From assembly GCA_046295175.1 (NCBI GenBank), contig JBKBNY010000002.1, positions 496,001 to 560,000 on the forward strand: a stretch of DNA of 64,000 nt, read 5' to 3'. Both the position numbers and the translations under genes were made by a program. Under the pieces are notes generated by a model. It did not search any database. It was not told the origin of the DNA and saw only the letters and a list, made by a program, of their open reading frames with translations. Below, in pieces: positions 7,636 to 16,311 of the stretch; the stretch's first letter is position 1; every line of letters starts with the position of its first letter. The stretch comes from JALOLV01 sp046295175 (lineage in GTDB: Bacteria > Bacteroidota > Bacteroidia > Cytophagales > Spirosomataceae).

Positions 7636-8862
7636 TTGAAACTCCAAACTCCAAATACACATTACGACTTTATCATCGCTGGGGGCGGAATGGCTGGGCT
7701 TTCGCTGGCTTTCTACTTGAATCAAAGCCAGTTAAAAAACAAAAAAATACTAATCATTGATAAAGAACCTAAAACCCTCAACGACCGTACTTGGTGTTTT
7801 TGGGAGGCTGAAGAATGTGCGTTTGAGTCGATTTTGTACAAAAAATGGGATTCGGTTTTGTTTGGAGGAGTAAGCGGCAACTTACGCAAACTCGACATTG
7901 GCAATTATAAATACAAAATGCTACGAGGCATTGATTTCTACAGATTTGTTTACGAATCGTTAGGCAAAAATCCGAATATTCAGTTTCATTATTCTTCAAT
8001 CAAAAGCGTAAACGATACCCGAAATGGGGCAGAGGTAATCACCGAAAACCAGACTTTTACGGCTAATTATGTTTTTGACAGCGTTTATAAATTAAATTTG
8101 ATGAAGCAGGTGGACTCGGTTCTAAACCAAAAACAAGAGTCCGAGACGAACGGAAACAGTGGACGGCACAACTTACTCCAGCATTTTAAAGGGCAGGTGA
8201 TAGAAACTACTAATGAGGTATTTGACCCGCGTGTACCCGTAATGATGAATTTCGGAATCGAGCAGCAGAACGAATGTCGTTTTATCTATGTTTTGCCGAT
8301 TAACGAAAACAAGGCATTGATAGAATTCACCCTTTTTACTGAGAATCTCCTGACCCAAGAAGAATACGACGCTGAGCTGCAAACATATATCAAAAACCAA
8401 TTAAAAATCGAGGATTATACCATTTGCGAAGAAGAATTTGGGGTAATTCCAATGACTGATGAACCAACTGACGAGTTCCCATCCGAGAGAATCGTTAGAA
8501 TCGGTACGGCGGGCGGCTACACAAATCCGGCAACGGGATATACATTTAGCAATACCCAAAGAAGGCTCAAGCAAATTGTAAATCAATTAGAAAAAACGAG
8601 AAATCCACAAATCAAAACTCCATGGTTTCAGAAAAGACACCTGCTCTATGCAGCTATCTTACTGAATGTTCTGAAAAAGAAACGCCATTCGGCCGCCGAC
8701 GTGTTCGATAAATTGTATTTGAGGAATCCACCCAAACGCATTTTTAAATTTTTGGATGGCGATACCAACTTCTTTGAAGAACTTTTAGTGATGAATAGTA
8801 CCCCTGTTTCAAAGTTCGCCGCCGCTGCAATTGATGTCATTTTTAATAGTAAATATTTCTAA
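7636..8862 (+). CDS. crtY: Lycopene beta-cyclase
   Basis: FAD/NAD-dependent cyclase that closes the ionone rings of lycopene in carotenoid synthesis. The N-terminal dinucleotide fold YDFIIAGGGMAGLSLAFYL, the DRTWCFWE motif (typical of CrtY) and the later GTAGGYTNPATGYTFSN are all visible. No ATG exists before the Rossmann motif: in-frame TTG codons are at 7591, 7603 and 7636. The first lies inside the lipA terminator, so I choose 7636 (408 residues), which gives a normal short N-terminus. That TTG lies inside a run of 7-base repeats (AAACTTG, AAACTCC, AAACTCC). The other carotenoid gene of the window is 41 kb away, so the pathway genes are scattered. Confidence 0.88.
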   Translation: MKLQTPNTHYDFIIAGGGMAGLSLAFYLNQSQLKNKKILIIDKEPKTLNDRTWCFWEAEECAFESILYKKWDSVLFGGVSGNLRKLDIGNYKYKMLRGIDFYRFVYESLGKNPNIQFHYSSIKSVNDTRNGAEVITENQTFTANYVFDSVYKLNLMKQVDSVLNQKQESETNGNSGRHNLLQHFKGQVIETTNEVFDPRVPVMMNFGIEQQNECRFIYVLPINENKALIEFTLFTENLLTQEEYDAELQTYIKNQLKIEDYTICEEEFGVIPMTDEPTDEFPSERIVRIGTAGGYTNPATGYTFSNTQRRLKQIVNQLEKTRNPQIKTPWFQKRHLLYAAILLNVLKKKRHSAADVFDKLYLRNPPKRIFKFLDGDTNFFEELLVMNSTPVSKFAAAAIDVIFNSKYF

Positions 8863-8968
8863 AATAGCATTTTCAAATAGAAAAAAACACTAATTATTGA
8901 TTCTGCAAAAATGCTATTCAGATAAAAATTCTATTTTTAATTTCTGACATAGATTTTTTATCTACCGA

Positions 8969-9000
8969 TTTGCATAGAATCAAAAAAAGCACCAATTTTG
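8969..9000 (+). promoter_or_regulatory. Probable promoter of the metK leader
   Basis: TTTG at 8969-8972, 20 bases, then CAATTTTG at 8993-9000 (seven of eight positions of TAnnTTTG). It would start transcription near 9007, just before the structured stretch. Confidence 0.45.
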
Positions 9001-9007
9001 TATCAGC

Positions 9008-9118
9008 ATCAAGAGTTCCGAAAGCAGGAAACCAACCGAGTAAGCACTACGGTGGTCAAAAGGATGTGGGTCGCTCGCAGACCAAAATCGCTTTTATAAG
9101 TTTCGTCTTCGCACTCTT
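9008..9118 (+). ncRNA. Candidate structured 5' leader of metK
   Basis: The 345-base gap before metK holds a G+C-richer block with three small hairpins: TTCC/GGAA (9016-9019 with 9027-9030), ACC(A)ACCG/CGGTGGT (9031-9038 with 9050-9056) and GGTC/GACC (9069-9072 with 9080-9083). AAGAG at 9011-9015 could close the whole with CTCTT at 9114-9118. Its position upstream of SAM synthetase suggests a SAM-sensing or other regulatory leader. It does not match the SAM-I core as I know it. Class unknown; unfolded and unsearched. Confidence 0.35.
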
Positions 9119-9207
9119 AAGTCAAATCAAATCGTAAAATTTTGAGTTTTTGAATAAAATGAATCGCTTTTAGCATTCACAAATTCGCTCATTTATTCAT
9201 TAAAAAC

Positions 9208-10500
9208 ATGCCATATTTATTCACATCAGAATCGGTATCTGAAGGGCATCCAGATAAAGTAGCCGACCAAATTTCAGATGCTCTTATTGACAACTTCCTT
9301 GCATTCGACCCAAACAGTAAGGTTGCTTGCGAAACCCTCGTAACGACCGGACAAGTAGTTTTGGCGGGTGAAGTTAAAACAAACACTTATCTTGATGTTC
9401 AGAAGATTGCTCGCGAAGTAATCTCGAAAATCGGTTATACAAAATCAGAATACATGTTTGAGGCAAACTCTTGCGGTATTCTTTCGGCAATCCACGACCA
9501 ATCGGCCGATATTAACCAAGGTGTTGATAGAGCCGCTGCAACTGACTTCGAATCGAAAGCAAATGCACAAGGTGCTGGCGACCAAGGTATGATGTTTGGC
9601 TATGCTACAACCGAAACCGACAATTATATGCCTTTGGCATTGGATTTGGCTCATAAGATTCTCCAAGAGCTTTCGTCAATCCGTCGTGAAGGCAAGCGTT
9701 TGAAATACCTTCGTCCAGATGCAAAATCGCAGGTAACGATTGAGTACGCCGATAATAATAAGCCAATTCGTATTGATACTATCGTTGTTTCGACTCAACA
9801 CGATGATTTTGCCGATGACCAAACAATGCTCGATACAATCCGCAAAGACATCATCGGGTACGTGATTCCACGTGTTAAAGCCAAAATCAAGCCTTCGCTT
9901 CGTAAATTATTCAACGACCAAATCACTTATTACATCAACCCAACGGGTAAATTCGTAATCGGTGGCCCACACGGTGATACTGGTTTGACAGGTCGTAAGA
10001 TTATCGTTGATACTTATGGCGGAAAAGGTGCTCACGGTGGTGGTGCGTTCTCGGGCAAAGACCCTTCAAAAGTTGACCGTTCGGCTGCTTATGCAACTCG
10101 CCACATTGCCAAAAACTTAGTAGCCGCTGGTGTTTGCGATGAAGTTTTGGTACAGGTTTCTTACGCAATCGGTGTGGCAAAACCATGTGGTATTTTTGTG
10201 AATACTTACGGAACAGCCAAAGTAAAAGGCGAGAACGGTAAGAAAATGAGCGATGGCGAAATCGCACGTATCGTTGAGAGCGTGTTCGATATGCGTCCGT
10301 ATGCGATTGAGCAACGCCTAAAACTTCGTAACCCAATTTACTCAGAAACAGCCGCTTATGGCCACATGGGTCGTCAAAACGAAGTAGTTACAAAAACTTT
10401 TACTGGTACCGACGGTAGCAAAAAAGAAGTAGAAGTTGAACTATTTACATGGGAGAAACTCGACTATGTAGATAAAGTAAAAGCTGCTTTTGGAATTTGA
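9208..10500 (+). CDS. metK: S-adenosylmethionine synthetase
   Basis: Makes SAM from methionine and ATP (methionine adenosyltransferase), the methyl donor for the cell and the radical donor for LipA. 430 residues, somewhat longer than the roughly 384 of E. coli but normal for Bacteroidota. The family motifs are intact: FTSESVSEGHPDKVADQISDA at the start, GAGDQGMMFGYA, GGPHGDTGLTGRKIIVDTYGG and the P-loop-like GGGAFSGKDPSKVDRSAAY. ATG start at 9208, with a long leader of about 200 bases that looks structured. Single gene; the next gene has its own -7 box. Confidence 0.97.
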   Translation: MPYLFTSESVSEGHPDKVADQISDALIDNFLAFDPNSKVACETLVTTGQVVLAGEVKTNTYLDVQKIAREVISKIGYTKSEYMFEANSCGILSAIHDQSADINQGVDRAAATDFESKANAQGAGDQGMMFGYATTETDNYMPLALDLAHKILQELSSIRREGKRLKYLRPDAKSQVTIEYADNNKPIRIDTIVVSTQHDDFADDQTMLDTIRKDIIGYVIPRVKAKIKPSLRKLFNDQITYYINPTGKFVIGGPHGDTGLTGRKIIVDTYGGKGAHGGGAFSGKDPSKVDRSAAYATRHIAKNLVAAGVCDEVLVQVSYAIGVAKPCGIFVNTYGTAKVKGENGKKMSDGEIARIVESVFDMRPYAIEQRLKLRNPIYSETAAYGHMGRQNEVVTKTFTGTDGSKKEVEVELFTWEKLDYVDKVKAAFGI

Positions 10501-10607
10501 TTCTGAAGATTAGTTAAGTATCGATATAGTTTTATGCCCCAAGTGGTTCTGCTATTTGGGGTATATTTTTTGTAAGACAATCCATCATTTTATAATTAGA
10601 TGTGTTG

Positions 10608-10615
10608 TATCTTTG
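10608..10615 (+). promoter_or_regulatory. -7 box (TATCTTTG) upstream of the 10656 gene
   Basis: Exact TAnnTTTG match 41 bases before the start codon. No good -33 TTG at the usual distance. Confidence 0.5.
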
Positions 10616-10655
10616 CACCGCACAAACCCCAAAAGGTATTCATTAAAAAAACCAC

Positions 10656-11183
10656 ATGAAAAAATTTTTATTGCTGATTACTTTACTACCTCCTTTTTGC
10701 TTAGCCCAAAAATCATTACTCCAGACACAATCTTTCAGAGCCACAATTCTTCCACTTGGATTTATTAGCGAAACTCGGATTGGTACAAATCAAACTTTGG
10801 TATTAGAAACTGCATTGGCAGGTTCGGTTCGACTCACCGATAGCAAGATAAATTATGTTGTAAAGCCGATGATTGGGGCAGGAGTTCGTCATTTTTATAA
10901 TTTAGAAAGACGTGCCGCTTCGGGGAGAACTACTAAATCAAATTCAGGGAATTATTTCAGTGTCAACGCCTCATATCAGTTTCCGGCATTGATAAAAAGC
11001 CGAGAAACTTTACAGATAAATACACTTACAGCCTACGGATTTTCGGCTTTGTGGGGAATGCAACGTACTTATCGGAGTGGGTTTTATCTCAATCTCGCGG
11101 TTGGTTACGGTGCCGACTTCGACAGCTACGAATGGAAAAGCGGATTGGCTGGCGGCTTTGGGTTGGGCTTTACGCTCAAATAG
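10656..11183 (+). CDS. Small secreted protein, probable outer-membrane barrel
   Basis: 175 residues: signal peptide (MKKFLLLITLLPPFCLAQ, cleavage likely after CLA), then alternating-residue strands with many Gly/Tyr/Phe (IGAGVRHFYNL, YFSVNASYQFP, YLNLAVGYGADFDSYEW) and a final strand GLGFTLK. This is the profile of a small conserved outer-membrane barrel. No family recognised. Its stop lies only five bases from the stop of the convergent gene at 11189, with no terminator hairpin between them, so the two transcripts should overlap at their 3' ends. Confidence 0.6.
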   Translation: MKKFLLLITLLPPFCLAQKSLLQTQSFRATILPLGFISETRIGTNQTLVLETALAGSVRLTDSKINYVVKPMIGAGVRHFYNLERRAASGRTTKSNSGNYFSVNASYQFPALIKSRETLQINTLTAYGFSALWGMQRTYRSGFYLNLAVGYGADFDSYEWKSGLAGGFGLGFTLK

Positions 11184-11188
11184 ACCAA

Positions 11189-11878
11189 TTATCTACCCGG
11201 TGGACAGTGTACTTTATAAAATACGTAACTAATTGAGAAGTTAGTGTAGTAGTACATATCGCCCTGCATTGTGGTAGTAGCAGGAAGGTTTGGCGTGCCT
11301 TTCACAATACCCGAGCTATTCACATCTTTTACATAAAAACCGTATCCGTCTAAGAAATCAGCATCAAATATTTTTCGAGAACCAAATTCGATTCCCCAAT
11401 TCCATTTATTTCTCCATTGTTTCTTTATTCCAACCCCAATAGAAAGACCACCCCAACTCTGTGCAAAGTTAGCACTCATCATATAGACCCCTCCACCAAA
11501 AACGTAGGGTGTCCAGTTATTAACAATTCTTGAAGATGTCGTTCTAAAATTCAAAAAATTATATTCAATTTGGGCAGCCCCTTCAAGAAAAGTTCTTTTG
11601 AATTCCCAATCGCGTTTTTGTAGGAATAAGTCTTTGGCTACGTTGGCATCTTTGGCACTAATCTGTCCGAAAAGCCCGCTAACCTTGGCCGAAACTGCCC
11701 GTGAAAGGTTGTATCTAAAAAAGAGATTACCTCCTGGTCTTGCCTGAAAAGGTTTAAACGATGGTGCCAAATCGCCTTTATAATGGCAGAAGCCTGCACC
11801 GCCCCCAATCTCAAATTTTTGTGCAATAGAGCTTGATAATGAAGCTATTACGAAGATAATTGAAAGTGTTTTTTTCAC
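11189..11878 (-). CDS. Outer-membrane beta-barrel protein, DUF6089-like
   Basis: 229 residues with signal peptide (MKKTLSIIFVIASLSSSIAQ) and the layout of the DUF6089 barrels of Bacteroidota: EIGGGAGFCHYKGDLAPSF near the N-terminus, GNLFFRYNLSR, then AAQIEYNFLNF and YVFGGGVYMM. It ends with YVFYKVHCPPGR, a Cys-Pro tail shared with the next gene upstream (KCPPIK). The two genes are tandem, same strand, 59 bases apart with a hairpin between, and look like diverged paralogues. A role in envelope assembly is only inferred from location; function unknown. Confidence 0.65.
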   Translation of the reverse strand: MKKTLSIIFVIASLSSSIAQKFEIGGGAGFCHYKGDLAPSFKPFQARPGGNLFFRYNLSRAVSAKVSGLFGQISAKDANVAKDLFLQKRDWEFKRTFLEGAAQIEYNFLNFRTTSSRIVNNWTPYVFGGGVYMMSANFAQSWGGLSIGVGIKKQWRNKWNWGIEFGSRKIFDADFLDGYGFYVKDVNSSGIVKGTPNLPATTTMQGDMYYYTNFSISYVFYKVHCPPGR

Positions 11879-11897
11879 TTAATAGATGAATTAATGC

Positions 11898-11925
11898 AAT
11901 GCAAGCCACTTATTTGGCTTGCATT
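11898..11925 (-). terminator. Hairpin between two tandem barrel genes
   Basis: AATGCAAGCC (11898-11907) pairs perfectly with GGCTTGCATT (11916-11925). There is no long T tract on either strand, so it may stabilise or attenuate the transcript rather than end it. Confidence 0.45.
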
Positions 11926-11937
11926 GACGAAATGTCT

Positions 11938-12951
11938 TTATTTGATAGGTGGACATTTGATTTTGTTACTCAAAATATAATTGAGGGTTACTTGCACAGT
12001 TCCGTAATAATCCCATGCTTTTGTACCACGGGTTCGGATAGGAGCAGTATCTCCCACAACTAAATTATCTGATGGGCGTAAACTACCCGATACTAAACCA
12101 TAAACTGGGGCAGCTTGATTGAAGCCAGGAAGTCTGCTTTCACCCGTACGGGCTTCATAGTTTTCTTGGCTACGGTTTGTGAATACAGGGTCAGAGGCTG
12201 CACTCGCAGGATAAAGACCATTTCCTACATCATCTAAGTAATCAAATGGTGTAATGCGTAGTCCTGCTTCGGCCGAAACATCCCATTTATCGTTTAGTCT
12301 ATATTTTAATCCTAATGCAACGGGGGCAACTAACTGAATTGCTCCATAAGGTTTTATTTGTCCAGAAGTTTTTAAAGGGGCAAGGGCTGTATATTTTTTG
12401 AGGTCTGGCTCGCCATTGGCTTTGGCAATAAGATTCCCAGACGCATCAGTAATCGTGCCTTTTGCCATAGGGTTATGCCCATAAAATCCTATCCCCACCA
12501 TTATGTATGGGGTCAATTTTACTCTATTTTGTGGGCCTTTTCCGTATTGATTCGATAGATTATAAATACCTGAAATAACAAACTCTTTAATATCATTTCT
12601 GAAATGCAAGTTTCGAGCAAATTGCCCAGCAAACTTTTCTACTCCCCATTGTGTTGAAAACTGGTAGTCATCTCCTGAAATTCGTATATAACTGAATGCA
12701 AAACGAGCCGCAAAATTGGGTGTCAGATAACGAGTATAGTTAACTGTCCCGTTCCAACGAGGCAATGTAATCGCTCCCAAATAAAAAAATTTAAGCGGAG
12801 ATAAGTCGCCCCAATAATGTGAGCTTCCGCCACCTATACCAACCGAAGAATACTGATTTACAACATTACGTTTACTGAAAATTCCCTGACTGTAGCTTTT
12901 GTTTACTACCAGCAGCAGTAGCAAAAGACTCATTAATTTGATGGTTCTCAT
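11938..12951 (-). CDS. Outer-membrane beta-barrel protein, DUF6089-like
   Basis: 337-residue secreted barrel: signal peptide (TIKLMSLLLLLLVVNKSYSQ), then YSSVGIGGGSSHYWGDLSP, matching the GGG-YxGDL motif of the downstream paralogue, followed by strands such as VNYTRYLTPNFAARFAFSYIR and YIMVGIGFYGHNP, and the C-terminal VTLNYILSNKIKCPPIK. It is about 100 residues longer than its neighbour, mainly from loops in the middle (residues about 180-290). Probably the first gene of a two-gene unit. Function unknown. Confidence 0.65.
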   Translation of the reverse strand: MRTIKLMSLLLLLLVVNKSYSQGIFSKRNVVNQYSSVGIGGGSSHYWGDLSPLKFFYLGAITLPRWNGTVNYTRYLTPNFAARFAFSYIRISGDDYQFSTQWGVEKFAGQFARNLHFRNDIKEFVISGIYNLSNQYGKGPQNRVKLTPYIMVGIGFYGHNPMAKGTITDASGNLIAKANGEPDLKKYTALAPLKTSGQIKPYGAIQLVAPVALGLKYRLNDKWDVSAEAGLRITPFDYLDDVGNGLYPASAASDPVFTNRSQENYEARTGESRLPGFNQAAPVYGLVSGSLRPSDNLVVGDTAPIRTRGTKAWDYYGTVQVTLNYILSNKIKCPPIK

Positions 12952-13074
12952 ACTTCTAAAAGTGTTTAGTCGGGCGATGTGCCTTCACAGTCTTGTGTTT
13001 AAACGGTTATTTTTGGACATTTATTATAAATTCTATTTAAAGTATCGAAAATAGAAGCCAAAAACGAACCTTTT

Positions 13075-13956
13075 TTAGTTTCGGGCATCTATCCCCCAAT
13101 TCAACTTATTGCGAAGAATATTCAAGAATTCGTCACCTTCCATCTTCACTAATTTTGCCTTGAAGTTCTCTTTTTTTACAACAATCTCGGCATCGGTATC
13201 ATTGACGATTGTGGCACGCGAATCCATCGAAACCAAATAATTATTGCTTCGAGATTCTACCTTAAACGAAATCGTGCTTTCGTCAGAAACCACCAACGGA
13301 CGCACAAACAAGTTATGCGGACAGATGGGCGTAATGATAAAGTTTCGAGAATGTGGCATCACCAATGGGCCACCGCAACTCAATGAGTATCCTGTCGAAC
13401 CCGTTGCTGTCGAAACCATCAAGCCATCGGCCCAATATGAATTCAGAAACTCTCCGTTGAGGTACGCATGAATCACAATCATCGAAGACGTATCAGTCTT
13501 TGAAATCGCAATTTCGTTTAGTGCAAAATTCATGCCTTGTTCAAAAAATGGCATGTCCGAATCGGCATGAACCATCGTTCTTTCATCAATTTCGTATTCG
13601 TTATTCATCAAAAGATAAATCGAACGCTGGATTTTTTGAGGAGAAACGCTCGCCAAAAAGCCAAGACGACCAAAGTTGAAACCCAAAATCGGGAGTTCAC
13701 GCTCGCCGACGTGCGATAGGGTTTCGAGCAGGGTTCCGTCGCCGCCCAGACTAAAAACCACGTCTGCATCGAAGATTTCGCTGGGGTTTTCGTATTGCTG
13801 CAAGCATTTAAACTGAATATCGGCTTGTTGTAGAATCCGGCAAAACGAATCTGAAATCTGGATTTCGGTATTGTAAGTAGCTAATTCATCAAAAACCTGC
13901 TGAATGTACGGTTTGGCTTGTACATTGAATTTGCGACCGTGAATGGCGATTCTCAT
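13075..13956 (-). CDS. nadK: NAD kinase
   Basis: Phosphorylates NAD to NADP with ATP; the only source of NADP. 293 residues, normal length. The diagnostic GGDGT (71-75 in FSLGGDGTLLETL) is present, followed by GFNFGRLGFLASV, NEIAISK and the C-terminal Gly-rich TATGSTGYSLSCGGPLVMP with the ITPICPH segment, all hallmarks of the PpnK family. ATG start at 13956. The next gene upstream on this strand is the histidine phosphatase at 14044, 87 bases away, so they may form a unit, although their roles differ. Confidence 0.95.
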   Translation of the reverse strand: MRIAIHGRKFNVQAKPYIQQVFDELATYNTEIQISDSFCRILQQADIQFKCLQQYENPSEIFDADVVFSLGGDGTLLETLSHVGERELPILGFNFGRLGFLASVSPQKIQRSIYLLMNNEYEIDERTMVHADSDMPFFEQGMNFALNEIAISKTDTSSMIVIHAYLNGEFLNSYWADGLMVSTATGSTGYSLSCGGPLVMPHSRNFIITPICPHNLFVRPLVVSDESTISFKVESRSNNYLVSMDSRATIVNDTDAEIVVKKENFKAKLVKMEGDEFLNILRNKLNWGIDARN

Positions 13957-14043
13957 GAAGTTTGGAGTAAGTAAAGTACAAATTTAGCAGAATTACGTAA
14001 TTTACGAATTACTGATTTGCGATTTACGAATGTTTATTTGGCT

Positions 14044-14679
14044 CTATAAAACCTCAACCATCAACAAGTGGGTAATGTCGTTGGCGATTTCGATTTCGAA
14101 TGATTGGGTTTGGTAAGAATAATTGAGTTTGTAGAGGCAAAGATTGCTGTGTTCGAAGCTATCCATTTCGGAGAGGGGCTTGCCTGTAAGCCAAGCCAGA
14201 AGGATTCGGATGGCTCTGCCGTGCATGGATACAAGGATAGTTTTTTCGGATTCTTGCGATAAAATATAGTCAATCGCTTCTTTCTGTCGGTTTTTTACGT
14301 CTTCGGGACTTTCGCCGTTTTCGGTTGGGTAGTCGGTTTGTCCATTTTGCCAACGCCAGATTAAATCTTTGTAGTAGGCATCGTCTTGGTAATTCGGGAT
14401 TTTACCCTCTTGGCTTCCCCAACTTATCTCGTTCAGACCTACTAATTGCTCAAATGGAATCCCCAAATCTATAAAACCTTGTATCGATTGTACCGTTCGT
14501 CGAAGTGCCGAAGTATAAACTTTATCGAATTGAATGTGCTGATACGATTCAAAAAACGCTCTTGCTTGTGCAAAGCCCATCTCGTTGAGGTCGGCGTCAA
14601 TTCCGCTGCCCTGTACAACACCCCTGCGGTTATAATCTGTCTCTCCGTGTCGAATCAGATAAATGGTTTTATTGCTCAT
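14044..14679 (-). CDS. Histidine phosphatase family protein (phosphoglycerate mutase-like)
   Basis: 211-residue branch-1 histidine phosphatase: the RHG motif at LIRHGETDYN (His11 takes the phosphate) and a second catalytic His in LVSMHGRAIRILLAWL. Members include cofactor-dependent phosphoglycerate mutase, CobC and sugar-phosphate phosphatases; this one lacks the length of GpmA (about 250) and is more like the broad-specificity GpmB/CobC group. No cobalamin genes are nearby, so a general phosphatase is the safer call. Divergent from the thioesterase at 14818. Confidence 0.85.
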   Translation of the reverse strand: MSNKTIYLIRHGETDYNRRGVVQGSGIDADLNEMGFAQARAFFESYQHIQFDKVYTSALRRTVQSIQGFIDLGIPFEQLVGLNEISWGSQEGKIPNYQDDAYYKDLIWRWQNGQTDYPTENGESPEDVKNRQKEAIDYILSQESEKTILVSMHGRAIRILLAWLTGKPLSEMDSFEHSNLCLYKLNYSYQTQSFEIEIANDITHLLMVEVL

Positions 14680-14817
14680 TGAGTCGTTTTTGTGGTTATA
14701 TTTTTTGTAATAACCATTAACTTTTGTTCTATTCGATTAAAAATTTGAAACTTTCTAAAACAAGTCTTAGGTTTGTTTTTTGGGATAATTTCAAGCCACA
14801 AAATTAACAAAAAATAT

Positions 14818-15240
14818 ATGTTTAAACATCATTTAGACCTCGAAAAAATCAATCAATTCAATAAAAACACGCTTGGCGAACACCTCGGTATTGAGTTTAC
14901 CGAACTCGGCGAAGACTACATTGTGGCTCGAATGCCCGTAGATAAACGCACACATCAGCCTGCTGGGCTGCTGCATGGTGGGGCGTCGGTGGTTTTGGCC
15001 GAAACCCTGGGTAGCGTAGCGGGTACACTCACCCTCGAAGACCCCACCAAACAGCACATCGTGGGTGTAGAGATAAACGCCAACCACATTCGTTCGGTAC
15101 GTTCGGGGTGGGTTTATGGCAAAGCCACGCCGCTGCACGTGGGGCGTAATACACAGGTTTGGGAAATTAAGGTAACCAGCGAAGAAGGTAAACTTGTATG
15201 TGCCAGTCGAATTACGCTTGCGGTCTTACAAGTGGCTTGA
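14818..15240 (+). CDS. Hotdog-fold thioesterase, MenI/YdiI-like
   Basis: 140 residues from the ATG at 14818; the frame reaches back to a TTG at 14773, but that adds an unlikely tail. It carries LLHGGASVVLAETLGSVAG, the active-site signature of the PaaI/YdiI hotdog thioesterases with the catalytic Glu in the helix. YdiI-type enzymes hydrolyse 1,4-dihydroxy-2-naphthoyl-CoA in menaquinone synthesis, and Bacteroidota use menaquinone, so MenI is a reasonable but unproven role; no other men gene is in the window. The next gene starts 39 bases downstream. Confidence 0.82.
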   Translation: MFKHHLDLEKINQFNKNTLGEHLGIEFTELGEDYIVARMPVDKRTHQPAGLLHGGASVVLAETLGSVAGTLTLEDPTKQHIVGVEINANHIRSVRSGWVYGKATPLHVGRNTQVWEIKVTSEEGKLVCASRITLAVLQVA

Positions 15241-15278
15241 TTTTTGCACAATTCGGTAAGAAATATTCATCGAAAACA

Positions 15279-16124
15279 ATGAAAAAAATTCTTTTTATAT
15301 CACTATTGGGTTTATGCTATACAAATCTTTTTGCTCAGAATGATTCGACAATCGTTAAAATTGATACGAGCGGAGCAAAAAAAGATTCATTAAAAAAGGT
15401 ATCCATCGAAAAAACAAGCACAAAAAAACGCAAAGCCGAAAAAGACACCATTGATGTAAGCTACGCTGAGGAGTTCCGTCGTGAGCAGGTACGATTTACG
15501 TGGGGGCTTCGTGGAGGTATAAATCTTAGCCAAATGGCTTTGAATAATATCAACCCCGTAAGGGTGCAAGCCAATGGTTTGCCGCAATTAAACTCAAGCG
15601 GGCGAGTAATCAGAGATGAATTTCTTGCCAATAGCCAATATTCGCTTGGTTATGTGGGTGGATTGTTTCTCCGAATGACCCGCGGCTCATTCTATTTCCA
15701 ACCCGAAGCCCTGTACTCGGTCAAATCTGGCAAATTTGATATTTTGCAATCGGATGGTAAATTGGCGAGTAGGGTAGAGACGAGTATATCAACGGTTGAT
15801 ATTCCGCTTTTATTCGGTATTCGTTTTCGCCAAGGAAGAATCTTTGCTGGGCCAGTTGGTACTTTTGCGTTCCAGACCAATCAAAAATTGGTAGATGCTC
15901 TAAAAAACTATACAACCGAAGACGCCAAAACGGGATTTTTGCTTCGCCCAATTTTAAATCTCCATGCAGGTCTTGGATTTGAATTTGAGCATGTTGTGAT
16001 GGACATTCGCTACGAATTCGGCCTCAGTAACTACTCAGATTATACATTGGGTATATCGAGTTCGCCCGCAAATTTCTCGTTTCGACAAAATATGCTTCAA
16101 CTCACCGTTGGCTTGATTCGATAA
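15279..16124 (+). CDS. PorT-like outer-membrane beta-barrel protein
   Basis: 281 residues from the ATG at 15279; the in-frame upstream codons overlap the thioesterase gene and are not credible. Signal peptide (MKKILFISLLGLCYTNLFAQ), then a Lys/Ser/Thr-rich linker (about residues 25-65), then a barrel of the OMP_b-brl_2/PorT type: FTWGLRGGINLSQMA, YVGGLFLRMTRGSFYFQPE, VDIPLLFGIRF, LNLHAGLGFEFEHVVMDIRYEFGLS. PorT proper acts in type IX secretion, but this large family is mostly uncharacterised. A terminator follows. Confidence 0.7.
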   Translation: MKKILFISLLGLCYTNLFAQNDSTIVKIDTSGAKKDSLKKVSIEKTSTKKRKAEKDTIDVSYAEEFRREQVRFTWGLRGGINLSQMALNNINPVRVQANGLPQLNSSGRVIRDEFLANSQYSLGYVGGLFLRMTRGSFYFQPEALYSVKSGKFDILQSDGKLASRVETSISTVDIPLLFGIRFRQGRIFAGPVGTFAFQTNQKLVDALKNYTTEDAKTGFLLRPILNLHAGLGFEFEHVVMDIRYEFGLSNYSDYTLGISSSPANFSFRQNMLQLTVGLIR

Positions 16125-16143
16125 TCAATTAGAGATAAACCCC

Positions 16144-16180
16144 AAAACCTCCACACTATCAGTAGTTTGGAGGTTTTTTT
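16144..16180 (+). terminator. Terminator after the PorT-like gene
   Basis: AAAACCTCCA (16144-16153) pairs with TGGAGGTTTT (16168-16177), ending in a run of seven T. Strong intrinsic terminator on the + strand. Confidence 0.85.
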
Positions 16181-16311
16181 ATAAGTACTTTTTACCGACC
16201 AACGTTGCTTTTATCCATTCATATAATTATCGAATAATCAATCACAACTTCTACTACGTTTGATGCACTTTTCAATTAGTAAAAGCAAAATACTAACTAA
16301 ACCTTACAGAA

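Noticed and set aside
9000..9207. SAM-I riboswitch before metK
   Set aside because: The ATCAAGAG and GGAAACC pieces recall it, but the core (GCAACC and GGTGCTAATTCC) and helix order do not fit. Kept only as an unclassified leader.
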